From a bacterium (GTDB taxonomy: Bacteria; Bacteroidota; Rhodothermia; Rhodothermales; UBA10348): a stretch of DNA of 48,150 nucleotides. Below, in pieces: positions 7,888 through 16,130 of the stretch; the first letter of the stretch is position 1, and each line of letters starts with the position of its first letter. The translations under genes and the position numbers were made by a program. The notes beneath the pieces were generated by a model, which did no database searches, had not been told where the DNA came from, and worked only from the letters and a program-made list of their open reading frames with translations. Location of the stretch: contig JABMOI010000082.1 of NCBI GenBank assembly GCA_013204185.1, positions 1-48,150 on the forward strand. The letters are read 5' to 3'.

Positions 7888-8951
7888 GAGGTGGATTGCG
7901 TTGCAGGTCCACGTACCAGTTGTACCAACGACTCCACGTGTTCAGAAATGAAAGCAAACAAAGTTGCTGTATCCGCGGCATCAGGAGTCTTCCAATTCAC
8001 TACGCTACATCCGTAAGGCACTTTGGCCATGAAGTCCGATGTTTTAACATCGATGCAGATAAAAACGTCATTTGTCTTCCACGTATTGTCTGACGTATTC
8101 ATTTTGCTTGGGTCAAGACCGCTGATATCTAGCCCCTTAGTAGTGCACATCTCGTGGACATCAGAGCGCAGAGAGGCGCTCGGATGTAAACCCGCACTGT
8201 TGGCGGTAACCCGATTTGCATAAAACTTTCTGCACAAGGATACAGCTATTTGAGTCGCACCGTCGTCCTTTTCGTCAAGGAAAAGCAGGCGAAATGGACG
8301 ACGCTGTTTGGTTTTGCCCGTTTTTGTGAAGACTACCTCTTCGCACAGGTTTTTAGCTTGATCACTGACCCGCTCGATCAAGTTGATGATATTGAGTCGG
8401 GCAAAAAGGTCCTTTCTTTCCAGTTCAGAAGCATCCAATTCTACAAGGTCCGAGTAGGCCATGACGAACTCACGATCTACTTTTTTGGCAACATCGGTCG
8501 TTTTTTGTGCCAAAACTGCATCTTGCTCCTTATAGGAATTAACGGCGTCAGCCAGCATTTCAAGAGCGTTGTAGGCCATCGTTTGCAGGTCATTCTTAAA
8601 CGACCCTTGCAGGTCAATGTCCAAATGAACCGATTCCTTGGAGATGGTTGCTGCGTAATCTCCAAGGCGTTCCATCAAAATGATGGTTCGAAGCGAAGAT
8701 GAAATAAAACGCAGATGCCCAGCAGAAGGAAGGTGTTTTGCAATAAAGCGATGACATTCTTGATTTAAAGCGTCCACATTCCGGTTAACGGGGTGGTCGC
8801 CCAAAATGGTTGAATAAGCCAGATCTGCATTTTGGGTAAGCAGAGCCTCAATTGAGTTTGACAGTCCAGTGTGGACTGTCAAACCCAATTCGGCAATACC
8901 AAATCGAATGCTGTTAAGATCGTGCTCGAGCCGTTGCTCGTAATGAGACAT
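7884..8951 (-). CDS. phoU: PhoU fused to a catalytically dead LMW protein-tyrosine-phosphatase / ArsC-like domain
   Basis: Residues 1-~212 are a complete PhoU: two three-helix repeats with the metal-site motifs ERLGDYA (94-100) and ERVSDQAKNLCEEVVF (193-208). Residues ~219-345 resemble the low-molecular-weight phosphatase/arsenate reductase fold: a first strand RLLFLDEK, then VTANSAGLHPSASLRSDVHEMCTTKGLDIS (compare SAG...p.a......G.d.s), DVFICID, and WKTPDAAD (compare ArsC WxxPDP). The CX5R catalytic loop is gone; FLDEKDDGATQ stands where VCxxNxxRS should be. PhoU normally links Pst transport state to the PhoR kinase and restrains uptake. The extra domain is probably a binding or regulatory module (inference). 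It lies between pstS and pstC. Confidence 0.85.
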   Translation of the reverse strand: MSHYEQRLEHDLNSIRFGIAELGLTVHTGLSNSIEALLTQNADLAYSTILGDHPVNRNVDALNQECHRFIAKHLPSAGHLRFISSSLRTIILMERLGDYAATISKESVHLDIDLQGSFKNDLQTMAYNALEMLADAVNSYKEQDAVLAQKTTDVAKKVDREFVMAYSDLVELDASELERKDLFARLNIINLIERVSDQAKNLCEEVVFTKTGKTKQRRPFRLLFLDEKDDGATQIAVSLCRKFYANRVTANSAGLHPSASLRSDVHEMCTTKGLDISGLDPSKMNTSDNTWKTNDVFICIDVKTSDFMAKVPYGCSVVNWKTPDAADTATLFAFISEHVESLVQLVRGPATQSTS

Positions 8952-8966
8952 AGTCAGACCTCAATA

Positions 8967-8985
8967 GAAATCATTCAATGATTTC
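8967..8985 (-). other. Intercistronic stem-loop after pstS
   Basis: A perfect 8-bp inverted repeat, GAAATCAT-TCA-ATGATTTC, lies between the pstS stop and the phoU-fusion start on the minus-strand transcript. There is no T-run behind it, so it looks like a stabilising or partially terminating hairpin of the kind often found after substrate-binding-protein genes. Confidence 0.6.
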
Positions 8986-9005
8986 GGTTCGTTACACGTT
9001 ATATG

Positions 9006-9896
9006 CTACATTGCCGGTGCAGGGCACGTAGGTGTAGAAGAAGGTGCATATCCTTTCTCGAGAACAATACACTGCCCAATGTCACTCAGAATCCAGTTGA
9101 TGTAGGTGGCAACAGCGCCTTCTGGCTGGTCTGCAGTATACATAAACAAAGGACGAGCAATTGGATACGTGCCGTCAACAGCTGTTTCAACGGAAGGAGC
9201 AACACAGCCACCTTCAGCTGAAGAAATAACGCACGGCATTTTAACTTCATCCGAAGCGTAAGCCAATCCAGAGTACCCGATAGCACACGGTGTGTTCATG
9301 ACAAGATCGACAACGTCTTTGGATCCGTGCATATCGCGTGATCCGAGTTTAAAGTCGCTTTCGTCAAGTACCGCTTCGCGGAAGTAAGCATATGTACCGC
9401 TGTTATTTTGGCGACTCACGCGGACAATCTCGTCACTGTCACATCCTGGGACGCTGATACCAAGCTGAGACCAGCTTTCGATTTCGCCACCATCACCATA
9501 AATGGCTTTGAGTTGTTCTAGCGAGATTTGATCGATAGGATTGCTTGGGTGAAGGAAAATGGCAAGTGCGTCGTAGCCAACCACGAATTCAACCGGGTTG
9601 TGACCGTTTGCCATCAACGTTTCGCGTTCAGAGTCTTTGATCTGGCGGGAAGCGTTTGCAATATCCACTGTGTCGTTCATGAGGGCAGCAATACCGGTCC
9701 CTGAGCCACCGCCTGTTACGGCAATTCCCACAGTCGGCTCAACGGTTTGATACGCTTCAGCCCATGCCTGAGCTACGTTCACAAGGGTGTCTGAGCCTTT
9801 GTTTTCGATAACTGTTCTGGAGCCACCGTCACGGCTGCAAGCCGAAAGTGCCAGCGTCAAAACGAGAAGAGAAAGAAGATTAAGTTTGGTACGCAT
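9006..9896 (-). CDS. pstS: Phosphate-binding lipoprotein PstS
   Basis: This 296-aa protein is the high-affinity phosphate receptor that feeds PstCA. The N-terminus MRTKLNLLSLLVLTLALSAC is a lipoprotein signal with the lipobox ending at Cys 20. The mature domain shows the PstS pattern: NKGSDTLVNVAQAWAEAY, the phosphate loop GGGSGTGIAALMNDTVDIANASRQI, RVSRQNNSGTYAYFREAVL and IGYSGLAYA, followed by a C-terminal YINWILSD. It lies directly downstream of the porin gene and ahead of the phoU fusion. The 54-nt gap to phoU carries a stem-loop that may raise its expression over the permease genes. Confidence 0.94.
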   Translation of the reverse strand: MRTKLNLLSLLVLTLALSACSRDGGSRTVIENKGSDTLVNVAQAWAEAYQTVEPTVGIAVTGGGSGTGIAALMNDTVDIANASRQIKDSERETLMANGHNPVEFVVGYDALAIFLHPSNPIDQISLEQLKAIYGDGGEIESWSQLGISVPGCDSDEIVRVSRQNNSGTYAYFREAVLDESDFKLGSRDMHGSKDVVDLVMNTPCAIGYSGLAYASDEVKMPCVISSAEGGCVAPSVETAVDGTYPIARPLFMYTADQPEGAVATYINWILSDIGQCIVLEKGYAPSSTPTCPAPAM

Positions 9897-9929
9897 TTGT
9901 TTGGTACAGATAAACCGATTAGGTAAGGG

Positions 9930-10919
9930 TTAAAATGAAGCGAGTACGGTTAGACGGCCAGTAATGGTGGGGTCATTCTCCGTATCCAACTTGTTAAAGA
10001 GTAGGTTTGGGATGATTTCAATTCCACCGTTTGGCATCCATGAATAGCCAGCAATAAACCAGTTTTTGGCGGTCGAATCACCAAATTCATTCCGGTCAAG
10101 TGAGTCAAATCGGCCAATTAGGCGACTAGTTTCGGAAAGGTCGTAGGAGCCAAAAACGGAAACGCCTAAAAGGGTATCATCGTCATCAGGAGTGTCATAG
10201 TGTTTGGGGGCCAGGAATCCTTCCACTCCAAGCTTGGCGTGGTCGAATTTGTAACCGGCGAATGCATTTCCTGCAACAGAGGTACCGCCATCAAAGGCGT
10301 AGAAATCGCCGCCCAGGCTAGCCACCCAATGTTCGGTAGGATTAAATTCTAACTGGCCGTAGAGGCGCTTGAATTTGTCCGTTTCTTGTTTCCCGCCTGA
10401 GTTGTTGGCAAACATGAAGGCGTATTTGATCGATCCGTCAGAGGTCAGCGGGCCGTTAAATGCAATGCCTAAATCTCGAGAGCTTGCGTGTTTGTTTGCA
10501 GCCATAATAGTCCGATCAAGGCCTCTGTAGCCCCAATGCTTTTCGGATACAGCCCAAAGAGGAGGCCTACTAATACCGAACATGACATTATGTCCTTTGC
10601 CCCATACGTTTTTCCAACGCACGTACATATCCTTAATGAACGCGGCTTGTTTTCCCGTGTTGGTTGTAGTTGCGTCGACTGCTTCAAGCCGAAGACGACC
10701 ATCAAACTGGTCAGATATGACAAAATCTGCTGAGAAATTTACCCGGCGAAGATCGAAACTATTCTCACCGTCGTGAGCCCCATCCGGGGAGGAAAAAATG
10801 TAAACGTAGTCACTGAATAGACTGCCGCTCAATTTAACTGAACTCTGTGCCAACACGGTTGACACGGCAAAGCCAATAACTATCGTAATAGCTAGCAAGA
10901 AAAGAAAATTCCTTTTCAT
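9930..10919 (-). CDS. Outer-membrane porin, phosphate-selective porin O/P-like
   Basis: The 329-aa protein has a signal peptide (MKRNFLFLLAITIVIGFAVSTVLAQ) and then alternating beta strands rich in aromatic residues and Gly. It has the ENSFDLRRVNFSADFVISDQFDGRLRLE opening typical of OprP/OprO-like barrels and ends in a terminal Phe (LTVLASF), the BAM recognition residue. Being first in an operon with pstS and the Pst transporter strongly suggests that it admits phosphate or other anions through the outer membrane. Specificity itself is inferred from context. Start ATG 10919 follows an AAGAG Shine-Dalgarno-like sequence. Confidence 0.85.
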   Translation of the reverse strand: MKRNFLFLLAITIVIGFAVSTVLAQSSVKLSGSLFSDYVYIFSSPDGAHDGENSFDLRRVNFSADFVISDQFDGRLRLEAVDATTTNTGKQAAFIKDMYVRWKNVWGKGHNVMFGISRPPLWAVSEKHWGYRGLDRTIMAANKHASSRDLGIAFNGPLTSDGSIKYAFMFANNSGGKQETDKFKRLYGQLEFNPTEHWVASLGGDFYAFDGGTSVAGNAFAGYKFDHAKLGVEGFLAPKHYDTPDDDDTLLGVSVFGSYDLSETSRLIGRFDSLDRNEFGDSTAKNWFIAGYSWMPNGGIEIIPNLLFNKLDTENDPTITGRLTVLASF

Positions 10920-10944
10920 GATATACTCTTTTCAAAATGGGGGT

Positions 10945-11015
10945 GACGCCATTTCCAAGAGGAAATGATGTCGCAATGTTACGATGTCAATGTTACCTTA
11001 GTGTTAACATGTCAA
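10945..11015. promoter_or_regulatory. Candidate Pho-type operator cluster between divergent phosphate genes
   Basis: This 70-bp stretch between the porin-pst operon and the symporter holds two near-identical direct repeats, GATGTCgcAATGTTAC (10967-10982) and GATGTCAATGTTAC (10983-10996). Then come GTGTTAAC (11001-11008) and ATGTCAA (11009-11015). Next to them is an imperfect palindrome GACgcCATTTCC-AAGA-GGAAATGatGTC (10945-10972). Direct repeats of TGTCA/TTAACA-type hexamers are how PhoB/PhoP-family response regulators bind. Assignment to PhoB is inference from the flanking genes. Confidence 0.5.
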
Positions 11016-11041
11016 ACGGAATTTGAGATGCACACTTTTTG

Positions 11042-12739
11042 ATGAATGACCTAGCCTCGCAACAAACATCAATTGACTGGATAGCCCTCGTAATTGGAGT
11101 GATGGGAGGGCTTTCCCTGTTTCTGTATGGACTTTTTATTTTAGCAGAAAGTCTGAAGAGAGCTGCGGGATCGGCGATGAAGCGCATCCTTTCTAGGCTC
11201 ACTTCGAATCGTTTCAAGGGTGCTGCAGCTGGGGCCTTTATCACGGCCGTCATTCAGTCTTCTTCGGTCACTACTGTTCTGGTCGTAGGATTTATTTCTG
11301 CTGGATTGATGACGCTTTCGGAATCGGTGGGCGTGATCATGGGCGCTAATATCGGAAGCACGGTAACGGCTCAGATTATTGCTTTCAAAGTGACCAAGCT
11401 TGCAACAGCTTTGATCGGTATTGGAGGCCTTTGGTTTGTTTTTACTAAAAAACAGCAATTTAAAGACGTCGCCATCATGACCCTGGGTATTGGGTTAGTG
11501 TTTTTTGGGATGACGATGATGTCCGATTCGACCTACCCGCTGAGGTCTTTTGAGCCATTTATTGCCCTGATGAGCAAAATGGAGTCGCCGTTAGCTGGGA
11601 TTTTGGTAGGGGCACTTTTTACAGCCGTCGTTCAGAGTTCGGCGGCCACAATGGGCATCGTGATTGTGTTGTCTTCCCAAGGCCTCGTTACCCTAGAGGC
11701 TGGAATAGCCCTTGCTTTTGGAGCCAATATTGGGACGTGTGTCACCGCGCTTCTAGCTGGCATTGGCAAGCCAGCTCAAGCCGTGCGCGCTGCAGTAATT
11801 CATGTCTTGTTTAACGTGATTGGCGTCCTCCTGTGGGTTGGTTTTATTCCAGAACTGGTTCAAATGTCGGAATGGTTATCGCATAGCCTGGGCCAATCGG
11901 CAACGGACCAGCATGTGAACATCGCTCGGGATCTTGCTAATGCTCATACGTTGTTCAATGTGGCAAATACGGTCATTTTGATTGGGTTTGCCACGCCTCT
12001 GGCTCGTTTGGCAACGTGGCTTGTGAAAGACCGTCCGGAGAAAGGCCATCTTGCATTAGAGGCACAATATTTAGACGATATACTCATTGAGACTCCGTCA
12101 CTTGCCCTAGATAGAGCTCGCCTAGAATTGATTCGGATGGGGGATCGGATCGTTGAAATGATTCGGAAAGCCGCCGATATCACCCTGATGGGAAATGAAT
12201 TCGAGCTTGAACAACTTCAGGAATTAGACGACGAGATTGATTCTCTGTTTGAGCAGATTGCCAGGTACCTGGGTAAGGTCTCATCGCAGTCTCTCGGGCG
12301 TGAAGAGGCTTCCGATTTAAAGTTGTATCTGAATACGGCAAACGTATTGGAGAACATGGGGGATCTTATTGAATCAAGATTTGTGCACGCTGGCTTTGAG
12401 CGGTCCAAGCTCCATGAAGAGTTTAGTGCGGAGACTAGGCTACTCATGAAGGACTTAATTCTGTCTGTCATTCCAAGTGTTGAGTGGGCAATCGAGGCCA
12501 TGGATACGAAAAGTGTAGACAAAGCAAATCAGATTCGGAATGAAAAAGGCAAGCTCACGATCAACATAACGCACCTTCAAGCTCACCTGGCGGTCCGGCT
12601 TTCGCTCAGCTCTGGCGAAAGAGCGCGCGTGTTTGGCCTAGAGTCCGAGATTGTAGAATCCTCCCGTCGGCTCTATGATTTGAGCAAGCGAATTGCTCGA
12701 AGCGTTTTGGACCGAGCGGAAGAGCTTGAGCGTGACTAG
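11042..12739 (+). CDS. Na+/phosphate cotransporter (NptA/YjbB type) with C-terminal PhoU-like domain
   Basis: The ~565-aa protein has two inverted membrane repeats carrying the QSS motifs of the family: TAVIQSSSVTTVLVVGF with GANIGSTVTAQ, and TAVVQSSAATMGIVIVL with GANIGTCVTA. From about residue 350 the protein becomes soluble and helical, with LELIRMGDRIVEMI and LENMGDLIESR, a PhoU-like domain usual in the long bacterial members. It imports (or exports) phosphate driven by Na+. The track begins at a TTG (11039); the ATG three bases later is preferred. It is divergent from the porin-pst operon, so the window encodes two phosphate transport systems under a shared control region. Confidence 0.92.
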   Translation: MNDLASQQTSIDWIALVIGVMGGLSLFLYGLFILAESLKRAAGSAMKRILSRLTSNRFKGAAAGAFITAVIQSSSVTTVLVVGFISAGLMTLSESVGVIMGANIGSTVTAQIIAFKVTKLATALIGIGGLWFVFTKKQQFKDVAIMTLGIGLVFFGMTMMSDSTYPLRSFEPFIALMSKMESPLAGILVGALFTAVVQSSAATMGIVIVLSSQGLVTLEAGIALAFGANIGTCVTALLAGIGKPAQAVRAAVIHVLFNVIGVLLWVGFIPELVQMSEWLSHSLGQSATDQHVNIARDLANAHTLFNVANTVILIGFATPLARLATWLVKDRPEKGHLALEAQYLDDILIETPSLALDRARLELIRMGDRIVEMIRKAADITLMGNEFELEQLQELDDEIDSLFEQIARYLGKVSSQSLGREEASDLKLYLNTANVLENMGDLIESRFVHAGFERSKLHEEFSAETRLLMKDLILSVIPSVEWAIEAMDTKSVDKANQIRNEKGKLTINITHLQAHLAVRLSLSSGERARVFGLESEIVESSRRLYDLSKRIARSVLDRAEELERD

Positions 12740-12784
12740 CGCAATACTAAAAAATGAAGCTCACCTGAAAGTTTGCACAAAAGA

Positions 12785-12818
12785 AACGGGGCGTTCATCT
12801 ACCGATGAACGCCCCGTT
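12785..12818. terminator. Bidirectional terminator between convergent genes
   Basis: A perfect 15-bp stem (AACGGGGCGTTCATC / GATGAACGCCCCGTT) with a 4-nt loop lies between the stop codons of the symporter (+) and the aldehyde dehydrogenase (-). On the minus strand it is followed by TTTCTTTTG, giving a proper U-tract for the dehydrogenase transcript. The plus-strand side lacks a T-run but the stem is strong. Confidence 0.85.
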
Positions 12819-12853
12819 CCGCAAGGCCTAATTCGTGTCTTAGAAGCTCAAAA

Positions 12854-14347
12854 CTAGTCTTCGACGTTGTCGATTTGTGCTTTCTGCAGCTTGCCGCTGT
12901 AGTCTACATAAATGGTTTTGGTTTCCGTGTAGAACTCAAACACTTCCCATCCACCTTCACGGTGTCCGTTTCCAGTGCCTTTTACGCCGCCAAATGGCAT
13001 GTGAGCTTCTGCGCCAATGGTTGGACCATTGATGTACGTGATTCCGGCTTCAATTTCGTGCATCGCTCTAAACGCCGTTGCAACATCTTTCGTATAGATG
13101 GCTGACGAAAGACCATATTCGATGTTATTGGCAACCTGAACGGCTTCTTCGTAGGAAGAGATTTTCAGGACCACCAATACAGGACCGAAGATTTCTTCTT
13201 TTGCGATGCGCATATTGGGAGTCACGCCTGTAAAGATGGTAGGCTCGTAGAACGTGCCATCGCTTACACCTTCGCCAGAAGGACGTTTTCCACCGATGAG
13301 CACCGTTGCGCCTTCTTCTTTACCAACACCAACGTAGTACTCAATCTTGTCCAATCCTTTCTGATTGATCACAGGACCCATTTCGGTGTCTTCAAGATTG
13401 CCGTATCCAATTTTTAGCTTGGATGCTTTCTCAGCTAAGCGAGATACTAATGCATCATGCACATCTTCGTGGACAATCAAGCGAGATGTCGCGGTGCAAC
13501 GCTGTCCGGTTGTGCCAAATGCGCCCCACAAGAGGCCATCAATTACCAAGTCAAGATCTGCATCCGCAAGCACGATCATTGGGTTCTTGCCGCCCATCTC
13601 AAGCGAGAATCGCTTGTGCATGCGTCCACACGATTCGCCAATTTTAGAACCCGTTTCGGTAGAACCGGTAAATGACACAGCATTCACATCAGGGTGCTCG
13701 ACCAACGCGCGACCTGTATTTCCACTTCCTTGAACAAGATTAACGACTCCCGGAGGCACTCCGCAGTCTTCAAATACTTTAACCAATAACGCGCCGCTGT
13801 GTGGAGCATCTTCGCTTGGCTTGAATACCACCGTATTGCCAGCGGCAAGCGCTGGGAATATTTTCCAGGTCGGCACTGCGACAGGGAAGTTCCACGCGGA
13901 AATAATGCCACAAACGCCAATTGGGCGCCGAATTGACATGTTAAATTTGTTCGGCATTTCAGACGGGACGGTATGTCCAAACAGTCTACGCGTCTCTGTC
14001 GCTGCGTAATAGGCCGTATCAATGGCTTCCTGTACGTCCCCCTTGGTTTCGAAAAACGGCTTACCCATTTCACGGGTCATTTGAAAAGCCAATTCGCTTT
14101 TGCGAGCCGTCAGAACATCCCCGATTTTTCGAAGAATGTCCCCACGTGCGGGAGCTGGCATCGTGCTCCATGCTTTAAAAGCACGCCTTGCAGCGCGAAC
14201 AGCATCGTCTACATCTTCAACTCCGGACTCAGGAAATTTCCCGATCACATCGCTGTTGATGGCTGGATTAATATCTTTAAATGTGGCTCCGCTCGCGGCG
14301 TCCTGCCAAATTCCGTCTATGTAATTCTGATTCAATACGTCTGACAT
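12854..14347 (-). CDS. Aldehyde dehydrogenase family protein (NAD(P)+-dependent)
   Basis: The 497-aa full-length ALDH has the oxyanion/cofactor motif SAWNFPVAVPTWKIFPALAAGNTVVFKPSE, the Gly-rich VSFTGSTETG, the catalytic Glu in FSLEMGGKNP and the nucleophile Cys in GQRCTATSRL. The C-terminal INGPTIGAEAHMPFGGVKGTGNGHREGG is reminiscent of aminoadipate-semialdehyde or ketoglutarate-semialdehyde dehydrogenases, so an amino-acid catabolic substrate is likely but not proven. It is a single gene, convergent with the symporter and ended by its own hairpin. The 180-bp gap upstream to the aminotransferase holds both divergent promoters but nothing else recognised. Confidence 0.88.
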   Translation of the reverse strand: MSDVLNQNYIDGIWQDAASGATFKDINPAINSDVIGKFPESGVEDVDDAVRAARRAFKAWSTMPAPARGDILRKIGDVLTARKSELAFQMTREMGKPFFETKGDVQEAIDTAYYAATETRRLFGHTVPSEMPNKFNMSIRRPIGVCGIISAWNFPVAVPTWKIFPALAAGNTVVFKPSEDAPHSGALLVKVFEDCGVPPGVVNLVQGSGNTGRALVEHPDVNAVSFTGSTETGSKIGESCGRMHKRFSLEMGGKNPMIVLADADLDLVIDGLLWGAFGTTGQRCTATSRLIVHEDVHDALVSRLAEKASKLKIGYGNLEDTEMGPVINQKGLDKIEYYVGVGKEEGATVLIGGKRPSGEGVSDGTFYEPTIFTGVTPNMRIAKEEIFGPVLVVLKISSYEEAVQVANNIEYGLSSAIYTKDVATAFRAMHEIEAGITYINGPTIGAEAHMPFGGVKGTGNGHREGGWEVFEFYTETKTIYVDYSGKLQKAQIDNVED

Positions 14348-14527
14348 GGAGGTGCAGATCTGGTTCGATTAATAAGTAAGGGCAAATTAGCTTCTTGATA
14401 GAGGCAGTTCAAGCAAAGATTCTGCGCGGAAAATCAACTTTGGTCACAAAAAGAGATCGTATATTCTTAGTCTCAGCCCGAACCGGCTCCTCGTAGAAAA
14501 CTTTAACTTGGCCCGACTAGATACGAA

Positions 14528-15730
14528 ATGTTGAATTTGTCCGACAGGCTCTCGAATCGCGTAAAGATTGTGCCTCCTTCCGGCATTCGGCGATTTTTTG
14601 AAATCGCAGCCACGATGAAAGACGTAATTACCCTTGGAATCGGTGAACCGGATTTTATCTCTCCGGAGCCGATCCTTAGAGGTGCGCGAGAATCCATGGA
14701 GCGAGGATTCACAGGGTACACATCAAATGCAGGGATCGCTCCGCTACGGGAAGCAGTTTCTGAACAAATTCAGAAGCAATACGGCGTATCCTACAATCCA
14801 ACCAATGAGATTCTGTTGACGGTTGGAGCAAGTGAAGCCATTCAATTAGCGATGTTGGCTCTTTTGAATCCGGGCGACGAAATCCTCATCCCTGAGCCCT
14901 GTTTTGTATCCTATGGCCCAACTGCAATTTTTGCGGGTGCCACGGTGTCATACGTGCCGACTTCGGTGAAAAACAATTTTCAGGTCACAGCAGCGGACAT
15001 CGAGGCGCGCATTACACCGCGTACTAAACTGCTTTTTTTGGCGTATCCAAGTAACCCCACTGGTGCAGTTCTTAGGAGAGAGACGCTTGAAGAAATTGCC
15101 GAAGTTGTCGTGAAACACGACCTCCTCGTACTTTCTGATGAAATTTATGATCGACTTGTTTACGGGTCGGCATTCGAAGTAGGTCATACCTGTCTTCCTT
15201 CAATTGAAAGCCTCAGAGATCGAACCGTTTTGCTGGGTGGTTTCTCAAAAGCTTATGCGATGACGGGTTGGAGAGTCGGCTATGCATGCGCTCCGAAACC
15301 GATTTATGATGCGATGTACAAATTACATCAATACATCATCATGTCGGCACCAACTGCGAGTCAATGGGGGGCATTGGCTGCGATTAAAGAGTGTCAACCT
15401 GATGTGGAACGAATGCGACAAGCCTATGACGCACGCCGGCGTACCATTGTAGATGGCTTTAGAGCGGCGGGCGTGCCTACTTTCGAGCCGGAAGGCGCCT
15501 TTTATTGTTTCCCCGATATTACGTCGACGGGCCTATCGTCCGAAGAATTTGCCCAAGAGTTGCTTCAGGAAGAACATGTTGCCGTGGTTCCGGGAGATGC
15601 GTTTGGTCCATCTGGAACAGGCTATATTCGTTGCTCCTACGCTAATTCGATGGCTAATATTGAAGAATCTATTCGGCGGATTTCACGCTTTGCCATGAAA
15701 AAACAAGAGCAGTTTTCCCAAAAGGGTTGA
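14528..15730 (+). CDS. PLP-dependent aminotransferase, class I/II (aspartate/aromatic type)
   Basis: The 400-aa fold-type I aminotransferase shows TLGIGEPDFISPEP at the N-terminus, TVGASEAIQLAMLALLNPGDEILIPEPCF, the NPTG motif (YPSNPTGAVL), the PLP-contact DEIYDRLVYG and the Schiff-base lysine in GGFSKAYAMTGWRVGYAC. The C-terminal Arg that binds the substrate carboxylate is in GYIRCSYANS. This subgroup transaminates aspartate, alanine or aromatic amino acids with 2-oxoglutarate; the donor cannot be fixed here. It is the first gene of a run leading to the small membrane protein, prfB and nadB. A loose -35/-10 pair (TTGGTC, TATTCT) sits around 14440-14472. Confidence 0.88.
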   Translation: MLNLSDRLSNRVKIVPPSGIRRFFEIAATMKDVITLGIGEPDFISPEPILRGARESMERGFTGYTSNAGIAPLREAVSEQIQKQYGVSYNPTNEILLTVGASEAIQLAMLALLNPGDEILIPEPCFVSYGPTAIFAGATVSYVPTSVKNNFQVTAADIEARITPRTKLLFLAYPSNPTGAVLRRETLEEIAEVVVKHDLLVLSDEIYDRLVYGSAFEVGHTCLPSIESLRDRTVLLGGFSKAYAMTGWRVGYACAPKPIYDAMYKLHQYIIMSAPTASQWGALAAIKECQPDVERMRQAYDARRRTIVDGFRAAGVPTFEPEGAFYCFPDITSTGLSSEEFAQELLQEEHVAVVPGDAFGPSGTGYIRCSYANSMANIEESIRRISRFAMKKQEQFSQKG

Positions 15731-15740
15731 GTTAGGAAAT

Positions 15741-16079
15741 ATGACTAAACTTTACATGCTGCTTTCAGCGGGTACGGCACTTCTTCTACATTTGGTCTTC
15801 GGCTGGCAGTATGCCGTTATCGGAGCCATTGTGGCTGGGGCTCTTTTTAAGGAAAAGCCTGTGATAGCAGGGATGCTAACCCTGGTGACATGCTGGGGAG
15901 GGTTAGTTATTTACAATTTTACAGTGGCTACCGAGGAGACCATGAAAATGGTCGGTATCATGGCAGCGATCATCGGCGATATCCCTTCATTCATGATTGT
16001 GGGGCTCACTGTATTGATTGCAGCAGTTTTAGGCGCCGCAGGTGGTTGGTTGGGTGCAGCACCTCTGCGCAAAATCTAG
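15741..16079 (+). CDS. Small multi-span membrane protein of unknown function
   Basis: The 112-aa protein is almost entirely hydrophobic, with three or four predicted spans (around residues 5-20, 22-37, 43-60 and 80-103) and a small amphipathic insert VATEETMKMVG. The last span is Gly/Ala rich (VLIAAVLGAAGGWLGAAPL), which suggests helix packing. I do not recognise a family. It starts 10 bp after the aminotransferase stop and is followed 51 bp later by prfB, so it is likely cotranscribed with the aminotransferase. Confidence 0.7.
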   Translation: MTKLYMLLSAGTALLLHLVFGWQYAVIGAIVAGALFKEKPVIAGMLTLVTCWGGLVIYNFTVATEETMKMVGIMAAIIGDIPSFMIVGLTVLIAAVLGAAGGWLGAAPLRKI

Positions 16080-16130
16080 CCCATTCAGATATTTAGACAT
16101 TTATAAATTTAATCGTCTGGCAGAATTCCT

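Noticed and set aside
14348-14527. Possible tRNA or small RNA in the gap containing GGTTCGAT
   Set aside because: No cloverleaf pairing or CCA-proximal acceptor stem could be formed; it is an ordinary divergent promoter region.
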